5,747 nt of DNA from Candidatus Marinamargulisbacteria bacterium SCGC AAA071-K20. Lineage in GTDB: Bacteria; Margulisbacteria; Marinamargulisbacteria; GCA-2716485; AAA071-K20. The notes under the pieces are model-generated. The model did no database searches. It was not told the DNA's origin and was given only the letters and a program-made list of their open reading frames with translations. The position numbers and the translations under genes were made by a program. Position 1 is the first letter of the stretch; each line of letters opens with the position of its first letter. Positions 1 through 4,742 of this stretch are shown one piece after another. The stretch is taken from NCBI GenBank assembly GCA_003265975.1, contig QFBU01000081.1, positions 1-5,747 on the forward strand, read 5' to 3'.

Positions 1-573
1 AACTGGGAAACCACTTGCAATAGGTGAAACAAGACCTGCATAGTTTTGCAATGATTGTAATGGTGCAAGTTGTGCTTGTCTTTGAATGTTTTCTAATTGT
101 TGACCTGTTTGATATAAAGAAGGTATTTGAGTTGCAAGACCTAATTGTCTTCCTCTCTCTTGACCATATTCTTGAAAGGCCAAAGGTAGTGCGGCTTGAG
201 CTACTTGACCTACTACTTGATTTTGCATCATTGGAGAACCTGGTGTTCTACCTGCACCACTAAATTGTTGTGCTACATTAGTATAAATATTTCCAGCTTG
301 TTGCTGAAGTAAAGGGGATAAGAAAGGATTTAAATAATTACCACTTAGGGTATCTGCCATTTGTTGTTGTGCAGCTGTACCTAATGCTTCTTGTCCTGCA
401 AGACCAGTTAAAGTTTGTTGGGTTGGTGCAACATAACCTGATGCTCCTACACCTTGACCATATAGTTGTCCTGCTTCTGATAATATTTGATTTAATGCTG
501 GTTGTGCTGGTGCATAAGGTGTTACTTGTGTTGTTTGTGTTCCACCTCCTGATGATCCTCCGCCAAAACTCAT
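1..573 (-). CDS. Gly/Gln-rich phage virion-type protein, 3' end cut off by the window
   Basis: The frame is open from an ATG at 573 to base 1, giving 191 residues without a stop. The start is backed by AGGA at 580-583, six bases upstream. The protein opens with a flexible glycine/serine stretch (MSFGGGSSGGG), then TQTTQVTPYAPAQPALNQIL. A long Q-, A- and G-rich, probably helical region follows, including YLNPFLSPLLQQQAG (residues 80-94), FSGAGRTPGSP (104-114) and FQEYGQERGRQLGL (133-146). No signal peptide or membrane helix is visible. Proteins of this style (glycine-rich start, 'YLNP' then 'AGR.GS' then 'YGQERGRQ') recur in phage structural modules, where they are usually hypothetical or loosely called internal/DNA-transfer proteins. 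That role here is inference from composition and position downstream of the virion genes. The 54-aa ORF upstream ends 15 bases before this start. The true length is unknown. Confidence 0.8.
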   Translation of the reverse strand, partial: MSFGGGSSGGGTQTTQVTPYAPAQPALNQILSEAGQLYGQGVGASGYVAPTQQTLTGLAGQEALGTAAQQQMADTLSGNYLNPFLSPLLQQQAGNIYTNVAQQFSGAGRTPGSPMMQNQVVGQVAQAALPLAFQEYGQERGRQLGLATQIPSLYQTGQQLENIQRQAQLAPLQSLQNYAGLVSPIASGFPV

Positions 574-588
574 ATTTTATCCTATTGT

Positions 589-753
589 TTAATTTTTATT
601 TTGTTCTGCTTTTATTTCTCTTACTTCTTCTTCTGAAAAATAATCTGTCCATTGTTCACCAACATTTGATCCTTCAGATGAATACAAAGGACTTTCTATT
701 TTTTTGGGTTTAATTTTTTTATTTTTAAAATAATTTACTACTTTACTTGACAT
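589..753 (-). CDS. small charged phage protein of unknown function, 54 aa
   Basis: ATG at 751-753 and TAA at 589-591 give 54 residues. A strong Shine-Dalgarno, AGAGGA (759-764), lies five bases upstream, inside the end of the GNAT-like gene; the two genes overlap by 11 bases. The N-terminal half is basic (KVVNYFKNKKIKPKKIE, residues 4-20) and the C-terminal half is acidic with an aromatic patch (EQWTDYFSEEEVREIKAEQ, 33-51). I do not recognise a family. The overlap, the good ribosome site and the tight join to the next gene (15 bases) argue for a real gene in the same transcript. A basic-then-acidic small protein in this place could be a scaffold, chaperone or small virion protein, but nothing in the sequence decides this. 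Confidence 0.72.
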   Translation of the reverse strand: MSSKVVNYFKNKKIKPKKIESPLYSSEGSNVGEQWTDYFSEEEVREIKAEQNKN

Positions 754-1192
754 CTTTATCCTCTTGTTTAATTTGTTTTTCTAAAACAACATGGGTTCTT
801 TTGTAACCATGATTATTATAGACTTTTTGCCAACCTGGTCTAGCAATTAGTTCCATCATTTTGCAACCTTCTTCTTTGGCAAACTTTTCTACTTCACTTA
901 TTAAATGTTGCCATTTTGACATTTGTCTTCCAGTTACAATATAAACATGACAGACTTTACCATATTTTCTTTGTATGATCTCAGTAACGACAACACCATA
1001 ATATTTATTAGCTGTTATCTTTTCGTCTTTGTCCCATATTACCCAAACTTGGAATTTACCTTGCTTGGCAGTTTCATAGACAAAATCTGAGTCGGTAAGT
1101 TGACCTGAATAAGCTAGTGCGTTTTTAATATCTTTTTCTATTAAAGACCAAACCTTATCAAGTTCTTCAATTGGTATTGCTACTAATTTCAT
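743..1192 (-). CDS. GNAT-like phage protein (acetyltransferase fold, catalytic status doubtful), 149 aa
   Basis: The 149-residue protein looks like the GNAT-fold proteins common in marine phage late modules. A strand-like VWVIWDKDEKITA (residues 49-61) is followed by GVVVTEII (66-73), VCHVYIVTGRQMSKW (80-94), a helix EVEKFAKEEGC (100-110), then MMELIARPGW and VYNNHGYKR (113-132). This order fits GNAT strands 4 and 5 and the last helix. The usual acetyl-CoA pyrophosphate loop (R/Q-x-x-G-x-G/A) is not evident: the loop position reads TGRQMSKWQ. The fold call is therefore firmer than the enzyme call. T7 gp13, a small virion-assembly protein, has been compared with this fold, so a structural role is possible. 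The start lies 36 bases after the upstream stop. No Shine-Dalgarno is visible, unlike most neighbours. The 54-aa gene overlaps its 3' end. Confidence 0.75.
   Translation of the reverse strand: MKLVAIPIEELDKVWSLIEKDIKNALAYSGQLTDSDFVYETAKQGKFQVWVIWDKDEKITANKYYGVVVTEIIQRKYGKVCHVYIVTGRQMSKWQHLISEVEKFAKEEGCKMMELIARPGWQKVYNNHGYKRTHVVLEKQIKQEDKDVK
759..764 (-). promoter_or_regulatory. ribosome binding site AGAGGA for the 54-aa gene
   Basis: AGAGGA on the minus strand is one of the best Shine-Dalgarno matches in the window. It lies five bases before the ATG at 753 and inside the GNAT-like gene. It is the main reason to accept the 54-aa ORF as a real gene. Confidence 0.7.
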
Positions 1193-1228
1193 AAATACAT
1201 TAAAAAATACTCAATAACAACTATATAA

Positions 1229-1564
1229 TTAAGCTGACTTTTCGTCAAATATTTCCAAATAACTAACAATAGCACTTACTCCAGATATTACTGAAGATTC
1301 TATTTTTAAGACATCTCCAGACTCTAGTATGATAGATGCTTTTGCTACATTACAGATTGTAGCACCTGTAATGTTCATATAAGCTATTTGATAGTCAGTT
1401 GTTGCTGAACTATCTGTTACAGATACTTTAACTATTTTACTACCAGATTCATTAGTTACTTGTATATTTTTAACAATAGCTGTTCTGTTACTAGGTACTG
1501 TATAAACTGTAACTGGTGTAGTTACACTTGGATCATAGAATGCGTTTTTATAAATATTAGCCAT
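1229..1564 (-). CDS. small beta-rich virion-type protein, MANIYKNA family, 111 aa
   Basis: The protein is 111 residues and strand-rich: VTVYTVPSNRTAIVKNIQVTN (residues 18-38), KIVKVSVTD (43-51), TTDYQIAYMNI (55-65), then ILESGDVLKIESS (79-91) and SAIVSYLEIF (97-106). The pattern 'tVPs.rTaiVk.i.vtN.s' followed by 'l.sGDvl.i.s' recurs in small phage structural proteins with a single beta-sandwich domain, often placed with the fibre and head-tail genes; the exact role is not known to me. The start is fixed by AAGGAG (1577-1582), 12 bases upstream, a long spacing. The first eight bases of the gene overlap the end of the 261-aa gene (AATGGCTAA serves as its Asn-Gly-stop). A truncated copy of its first 25 codons lies 855 bases upstream at 2342-2419. 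No cysteine pair, signal peptide or membrane segment stands out. Confidence 0.82.
   Translation of the reverse strand: MANIYKNAFYDPSVTTPVTVYTVPSNRTAIVKNIQVTNESGSKIVKVSVTDSSATTDYQIAYMNITGATICNVAKASIILESGDVLKIESSVISGVSAIVSYLEIFDEKSA
1493..1507 (-). repeat. 15-base direct repeat (copy 2) encoding VYTVP
   Basis: This copy is identical to 2348-2362 and encodes Val20-Pro24 of the 111-aa protein. The 33 bases between this block and the start-codon block are unrelated in the two copies. Confidence 0.9.
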
Positions 1565-1565
1565 T
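1541..1565 (-). repeat. direct repeat, copy 2, at the start of the 111-aa gene
   Basis: This is the partner of the block at 2396-2420, with 24 of 25 bases identical. It holds the AATGGCTAA that ends the 261-aa gene and starts the 111-aa gene. Recombination with copy 1 would delete 855 bases containing the 261-aa gene and leave the flanking frames intact. Confidence 0.9.
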
Positions 1566-2342
1566 TAATATATATGCTCCTTCAAATGATGCAGATACCC
1601 CTGCTGTTGCTGATGCAGAAGATGTAACTGCTCTACATTGTAAATCTGTTTTTTCTGTAAACACAATTGGATAATCAAAATCTAAAGTTAATTGATTTGA
1701 TTGAACTGTTTGAATAACTGTTGTTCTAAATAGTGAAGTTGCTAAATCAGCATCTGGTCTAACATTTAATTTTACCGTTGCGTAATTATTAGCAGAAGAT
1801 AAGGCTACACTAAATATTAATTTATCCATATAAAAAGTATATCCAGCAGGTACTGTCCATAAAGCTAATTGTGTTTGATTACTTGTATTTAAATTTGCAT
1901 AAATATTACCTGTAGGTACTCCACCTGATGCACCTGTTTGACCAATATAAATATTCCCTGCAGCAGTTCCACCTGAACCTACAGTTACTACAAAAGCTCT
2001 GAATATTCTTATCCAAGTTAAACTAGCTCCTACTCTTACTTGAGTTTGACCATTTAAAGTTACTGTTTCTTCTTGTAATTCCCAATTAGCATCTAGTCCA
2101 AATACTTTAACAGTTCTTGCACCTGTTCCAGCACTAGTATCATTTACATCAGATGAACTTATATAAACTGCTTCCGCTGAAGTTGGGTAAACATAAATTC
2201 CACCTTGTGTCCAAATAGTTTCTTCTGTATTAGTAATTGCAGGATTATCTCCAAATTTATAAAGAGCATTAACACCAGGTATCTTACCTGCTGCAACATC
2301 TAAACTAAAAGGTAGTTCTCTATTTACATTATTGCAAGACAT
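1557..2342 (-). CDS. phage virion-type structural protein of unknown role, 261 aa
   Basis: This resembles a family widespread in marine phage structural modules. It has a leader with PGVNALYKFGDNPAI (residues 22-36) and IWTQGGIYVYPTSA (43-56), and a strongly conserved-looking core SSSDVNDTSAGTGARTVKVF (62-81) GLDANWELQEETVTLNGQT (82-100). A hydrophobic strand follows (RIFRAFVVTVG, 112-122), then a C-terminal beta domain starting at LALWTVPAGYTFYMDKLIF (159-177). It is probably a virion component exposed near the head-tail or fibre region; this is family knowledge plus position, not proof. The start ATG overlaps the stop of the 25-codon ORF as TAATG. No Shine-Dalgarno precedes it, so translation probably depends on reinitiation. 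The last codons (AAT GGC TAA) lie within the start of the 111-aa gene. Low-charge, Thr/Ser/Gly-rich composition matches the fibre genes. Confidence 0.8.
   Translation of the reverse strand: MSCNNVNRELPFSLDVAAGKIPGVNALYKFGDNPAITNTEETIWTQGGIYVYPTSAEAVYISSSDVNDTSAGTGARTVKVFGLDANWELQEETVTLNGQTQVRVGASLTWIRIFRAFVVTVGSGGTAAGNIYIGQTGASGGVPTGNIYANLNTSNQTQLALWTVPAGYTFYMDKLIFSVALSSANNYATVKLNVRPDADLATSLFRTTVIQTVQSNQLTLDFDYPIVFTEKTDLQCRAVTSSASATAGVSASFEGAYILNG
1577..1582 (-). promoter_or_regulatory. ribosome binding site AAGGAG for the 111-aa gene, long spacing
   Basis: AAGGAG on the minus strand lies inside the end of the 261-aa gene and 12 bases before the ATG at 1564. The match to the anti-Shine-Dalgarno is strong but the spacing is longer than the 5-9 bases seen at the other genes here. 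With it, this gene can start independently, unlike the 25-codon copy. Confidence 0.65.
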
Positions 2343-2419
2343 TAAGCAGGTACTGTATAAACATCTGTTTTAGCAGATGTGGTTAAATTAAACTGTGCGT
2401 TTTTATATATATTAGCCAT
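2342..2419 (-). CDS. 25-codon ORF: truncated duplicate of the 111-aa gene's start, possible coupling leader
   Basis: ATG at 2417-2419 and TAA at 2342-2344 encode 25 residues, MANIYKNAQF...VYTVPA. Residues 1-8 and 20-24 are identical to the 111-aa protein at the same positions. At DNA level the first 24 bases match 23/24 and bases 58-72 match 15/15, while codons 9-19 share no residue. The ORF ends exactly where the paralogue continues with its beta domain, so it is either a remnant left by recombination or a leader peptide. It overlaps the upstream gene's stop by eight bases, and its TAA overlaps the ATG of the 261-aa gene (TAATG). No clear Shine-Dalgarno precedes it, so ribosomes would arrive from the upstream gene. 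Whether the peptide is made, or has a function, cannot be seen. Confidence 0.6.
   Translation of the reverse strand: MANIYKNAQFNLTTSAKTDVYTVPA
2348..2362 (-). repeat. 15-base direct repeat (copy 1) encoding VYTVP
   Basis: On the minus strand this reads GTTTATACAGTACCT and is identical to 1493-1507, again 855 bases away. It encodes residues 20-24 (VYTVP) of both the 25-codon ORF and the 111-aa protein. The copies diverge immediately afterwards, GCT-TAA here against AGT-AAC in the longer gene, which marks the truncation point. Confidence 0.9.
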
Positions 2420-2420
2420 T
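2396..2420 (-). repeat. direct repeat, copy 1, at the start of the 25-codon ORF
   Basis: This 25-base block matches the one at 1541-1565 in 24 of 25 positions, the single difference being ATA versus ATT for Ile4. It covers the base before the ATG and codons 1-8. The copies are 855 bases apart in the same orientation. A second perfectly matching 15-base block (2348-2362 and 1493-1507) has the same spacing. Confidence 0.9.
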
Positions 2421-2726
2421 CTTAGGATTCTTTACTTTAACTGCTTTAATAGCTTCATAGAAATCAAAGTATTGAGATTTTAATGCTGAGTTCTGATCTA
2501 TAGAATGCCATAGCATATCTAACTGATCTCCAATGCTAGGATAAACTCTATCTCTTTGATATTGTTTAGCATCATAGTCTGCTTGTACCTCTACCATTTT
2601 AGCTTCTATGTCAGCTTTAGGTATTGGTGTTGTTCCATCTAACCATTGAATAGTATTAATATCATTATTGTGATATGTAAATTTTGCATTAGAATTAATC
2701 TTTAAAATTGCTTTTGAAATTATCAT
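2412..2726 (-). CDS. small fibre-accessory / assembly-type protein, 104 aa
   Basis: The N-terminal part (residues 1-34) is short and strand-like. GTTPIPKADIEAKMVEVQADYDAK (31-54) then leads into a helix, and the C-terminal signature reads YPSIGDQLDMLWH (62-74), ending FYEAIKAVKVKNPKNG. The 'YPs..dQLDmLwh ... I..vk..nPk' pattern is common in small phage proteins encoded next to tail-fibre genes. They are often called tail-fibre assembly or chaperone-like, though this is rarely shown experimentally. The start overlaps the upstream stop as ATGA. GGAG at 2735-2738, eight bases before the ATG, sits in the last codons of the 156-aa fibre gene, so the two are probably co-translated. Its C-terminal half aligns with that of the 110-aa protein at 4386-4718. 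Its last Asn-Gly-stop is read from the start of the 25-codon ORF. Confidence 0.78.
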   Translation of the reverse strand: MIISKAILKINSNAKFTYHNNDINTIQWLDGTTPIPKADIEAKMVEVQADYDAKQYQRDRVYPSIGDQLDMLWHSIDQNSALKSQYFDFYEAIKAVKVKNPKNG

Positions 2727-3193
2727 CCTGCTATCTCCATTAAATAAAAAATTGATTGTGCAGAATTATTAAATTCAATACTGCTACTTGCAAAGCTACT
2801 AGCTTGAACTTTGTAAGTAATTTGACTTGTTGTTGATGGTGAATCTAAATATGCAAAAGAACTCATTGTTCTATGGCTATTAACATTTGGATATTCTGCG
2901 TATCTTGTTGTGGTTGTAAAAACATTTGTTGAATCTCTAAGAAATCTTATACCAAAACCTAAAGTTGCATTAAAAAAACAATTTACATTAGTGTATAAAA
3001 ATATTTTATTTGATGTAGAACTTGGTGTTATATTAATACTCAATCCAGTTAAATCAGTATAAGTATCTGTAGCTAAAGTTTGTTCTGTAGATACTATTGA
3101 CATATTAGACACTTGCAAAACCTTACCACCTACACCAGCTGGTAATCCAGTAATTGCTGAAAGTGTATTATTATTTATTTTTGTTAGTGCCAT
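2723..3193 (-). CDS. short tail fibre / virion surface protein, MALTKI type, 156 aa
   Basis: The protein begins MALTKINNNTLSAITGLPAG, then GGKVLQVSNMSIVSTEQTLA (residues 22-41), TDLTGLSINITPSSTSNKIF (46-65), a central strand region with IRFLRDSTNVFT (82-93), then AYLDSPSTTSQITYKVQA (114-131) and a closing LMEIAG. This layout ('kVLQv', 'sitPsstsnKi', 'lRdst.vf', 'lDsPsttsqiTYkvQ') is a very common phage family of one beta-sandwich domain behind a short N-terminal leader, placed among fibre genes and normally annotated as tail fibre or hypothetical. It is probably a surface-exposed adsorption component. AGGAG at 3203-3207, nine bases upstream, fixes the start, four bases after the previous stop. 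It is Ser/Thr/Asn-rich, with a single cysteine and no membrane segment. The MALTKI leader matches the MAITKI leader of the C1q-like gene at 4743-5282. Confidence 0.8.
   Translation of the reverse strand: MALTKINNNTLSAITGLPAGVGGKVLQVSNMSIVSTEQTLATDTYTDLTGLSINITPSSTSNKIFLYTNVNCFFNATLGFGIRFLRDSTNVFTTTTRYAEYPNVNSHRTMSSFAYLDSPSTTSQITYKVQASSFASSSIEFNNSAQSIFYLMEIAG
2735..2738 (-). promoter_or_regulatory. ribosome binding site GGAG inside the 156-aa fibre gene
   Basis: GGAG lies eight bases before the ATG at 2726, within the codons for the last residues (MEIAG) of the upstream fibre. It supports the ATG in the ATGA overlap as the start of the 104-aa gene. Confidence 0.7.
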
Positions 3194-3197
3194 ATTT

Positions 3198-3497
3198 CTA
3201 TACTCCTATTAGTGCTTTAACTTCTTCTTCGGATAATCCTAAGTCTAGTAACTTTTGTTTGCCAGATGCTTTTTTAGCTATTGCGTTTGCTTCTGCATCT
3301 TTTAATTCTTGTATCTTTGCATTTACTTCAGCTTCTGATGGCATTGTTGCACCATCTTTAATAATTTTAATGTTGGCATAAGTCATTCTTTGATCGTTTG
3401 GAATTTTATTTCCGTTATCATCTTCTTTTTTCCAACCAAACCATGCTCCTGTGTGCATTTTTATTAATGCAAAACTTAACCATTGTTGTTCATTCAT
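3198..3497 (-). CDS. small fibre-accessory protein with a different C-terminus, 99 aa
   Basis: The N-terminus is aromatic (QQWLSFALIKMHTGAWFGWK, residues 4-23). ATMPSEAEVNAKIQELKDAE (50-69) then begins a long helix with AIAKKASGKQKLLDLGLS (72-89), ending EEEVKALIGV. The middle motif 'P.eAeVnaKiqElk' corresponds to 'PkadIeaKmvEvq' in the 104-aa neighbour, but the 'YPS..DQLD' tail is replaced by a 'LLDLGLSEEEVKAL' tail also seen in small phage proteins. I infer the same kind of role beside the fibre genes and see no catalytic motif. AGGAG (3507-3511) lies nine bases before the ATG inside the preceding fibre gene, and only one base separates the upstream stop from this start. Charged residues are concentrated in the second half, consistent with a helical bundle or coiled coil. 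Confidence 0.75.
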   Translation of the reverse strand: MNEQQWLSFALIKMHTGAWFGWKKEDDNGNKIPNDQRMTYANIKIIKDGATMPSEAEVNAKIQELKDAEANAIAKKASGKQKLLDLGLSEEEVKALIGV

Positions 3498-3498
3498 T

Positions 3499-4380
3499 TT
3501 ATGTATCTCCTAATCTAATAAATGTTAATCCAGTATCTACACTATTAGTTCCACCAGCAACACTTACACTAGTAGAACCACTTGGTGTTGCAACATGTAA
3601 TCTAACTTTGTGTGTTGATACATTTGTTACATCAAATATAAAACTTGTTGTAGTTGATGACCATGAATATCCAGTATAAATTCCAGCATACGCATTTGTT
3701 GCACTACCGTAAGAAGAATTATCTGTTGTAGTTTTTATAAAATGACCAGCATAACTAACTGCACTTCCTTCATAAGCGGCTAACACACCAATAATTAAAT
3801 AAATTCCTGTTGATGGAAAACTAAATGTACCAGAACTTTCACTCATTCCAGTTCCAATATAATTAAAACCATCAGTATCAACTCTTTCCCAACCACTTGT
3901 AATTTGTGCGTCATTTACAAATGAACCACCAGTACTAAATCTCCATTGGTCAGCTTCTGTAATTCCACCAGCTGGTACTTCTTGAAAACTATTATCTCCT
4001 CTTAAAAAAGTTGTAGCATCTTTAGTTCCTGTTGCAGAAAGTTTAGCAAGTGAAACTGAACTGTCAGCTAGTTTAGCTGTTGTTACTGTATTATCTGATG
4101 GTACTCCTAAGTCTAAAACATTACCTAGTATCTGAATAAAATCTATTACATCACCAGTAACCAGATTTGAATCAAAGGTAATTACTGAGCCTGAAACTGT
4201 AAATGCGTCTGTAGGTTTTTGGATAACTCCATTCAAACTAACAATCATATGGTTAGCACTTTCTGGAGATACATTAACTGAACCTACTTGCATAGTGTAT
4301 GCTGCTTGACCATTTACAACACTTATTGCATCACAAACTTGGAAGTTTCCTATTGTTGGTGTCTTACCTATATATGCCAT
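3499..4380 (-). CDS. tail fibre protein with MAYIGKTPT head and C1q/TNF-like tip, 293 aa
   Basis: Modular fibre. Residues 1-90 form the conserved phage head: MAYIGKTPTIGNFQVCDAI, NGQAAYTMQVGSVNVSPESA (23-42), MIVSLNGVIQKPTDAFTVSG (45-64), LVTGDVIDFIQILG (73-86). A linker follows with TVTTAKLADSSVSLAKL (98-114), a repeat style typical of trimeric fibre shafts, then DATTFLRGDNSFQEVPAGG (121-139), the common junction to an exchangeable tip. The tip, 140-293, is strand-rich: WERVDTDGFNYIGTGMSESS (164-183), GTFSFPSTGIYLIIG (184-198), a variable loop region, and THKVRLHVAT (256-265). 'F.FPsTGiYli' is the C1q/TNF-like signature, so the tip probably contacts the host surface. AAAGAG (4390-4395) lies nine bases before the ATG, five bases after the upstream stop. 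The head family is firmly recognised; tip fold and receptor role are inferred. Confidence 0.85.
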   Translation of the reverse strand: MAYIGKTPTIGNFQVCDAISVVNGQAAYTMQVGSVNVSPESANHMIVSLNGVIQKPTDAFTVSGSVITFDSNLVTGDVIDFIQILGNVLDLGVPSDNTVTTAKLADSSVSLAKLSATGTKDATTFLRGDNSFQEVPAGGITEADQWRFSTGGSFVNDAQITSGWERVDTDGFNYIGTGMSESSGTFSFPSTGIYLIIGVLAAYEGSAVSYAGHFIKTTTDNSSYGSATNAYAGIYTGYSWSSTTTSFIFDVTNVSTHKVRLHVATPSGSTSVSVAGGTNSVDTGLTFIRLGDT

Positions 4381-4385
4381 TTATA

Positions 4386-4718
4386 TTAACTCTTTGGGTT
4401 ATCTGTTTTAACTTTTGCAATTCTTGTTTTCCAACTGTCAATTCCATCATCATAGATTTCTTCTAGTTGAGTTTCCCAAGAACCATAAGCTGCTTTTCTT
4501 GTAGAAATTACTACGTTGTTAGCTTCTGTAGTTGTTGCTGCAGTTTCATATGATGCTAGTTGTGTATCAGTAGGCTTAGCAATATCTAAATTCCATTCCT
4601 TGATATACGCACCTTTACCATCACTATCGTCTTGCAACATAACATCAGAACTAAAATCAATACTAGCAACACCATTTGCTGCTGCGTATAATTTTATTTT
4701 TGTACTTAGTTGTGCCAT
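4386..4718 (-). CDS. small fibre-accessory protein with QDDSDGKGAYI motif, 110 aa
   Basis: Residues 1-25 are a short leader. VMLQDDSDGKGAYIKEWNLD (26-45) is the recognisable motif of a small phage tail-associated family (the 'LQDDSDGkGpYI..WNl' pattern of XkdW-like proteins). AKPTDTQLASYETAATT (47-63) then leads into YGSWETQLEEIYDDGIDSWK (78-97), ending VKTDNPKS. The C-terminal half matches 'YPSIGDQLDMLWH...NPK' of the 104-aa protein. The motif suggests a tail or fibre assembly role, but I know no direct proof. GAGGA at 4726-4730 lies seven bases before the ATG. The gene sits between two fibre genes, 24 bases after the upstream stop and five before the next start. It is rather acidic, with no cysteine or membrane segment. 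Confidence 0.77.
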   Translation of the reverse strand: MAQLSTKIKLYAAANGVASIDFSSDVMLQDDSDGKGAYIKEWNLDIAKPTDTQLASYETAATTTEANNVVISTRKAAYGSWETQLEEIYDDGIDSWKTRIAKVKTDNPKS

Positions 4719-4742
4719 GTTATTATCCTCATTGTTGTGTTG

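Noticed and set aside
24..263. Plus-strand ORF of 79 codons
   Set aside because: It is a shadow of the minus-strand glycine/glutamine-rich gene, which is open across the whole stretch with a good start signal.
369..713. Plus-strand ORF of 114 codons, very Leu/Phe-rich
   Set aside because: It lies opposite the glycine/glutamine-rich and 54-aa genes. Its hydrophobic composition is what antisense reading of Q-, A- and K-rich codons gives, and it has no ribosome site.
1189..1200. Three-codon ORF (Met-Tyr-Leu-stop) overlapping the GNAT-like start as ATGA
   Set aside because: It is very short, has no ribosome site, and is expected by chance in AT-rich sequence.
1193..1228. Possible promoter or terminator in the largest gap (36 bases) before the GNAT-like gene
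   Set aside because: There is a T-run on the minus strand but no stem before it. The only -35/-10-like pair would overlap the start codon, and AT-rich DNA gives such matches by chance.
3154..3679. Two plus-strand ORFs of 75 and 93 codons
   Set aside because: They are antisense to the 99-aa and 293-aa fibre-region genes, whose products match known phage families.
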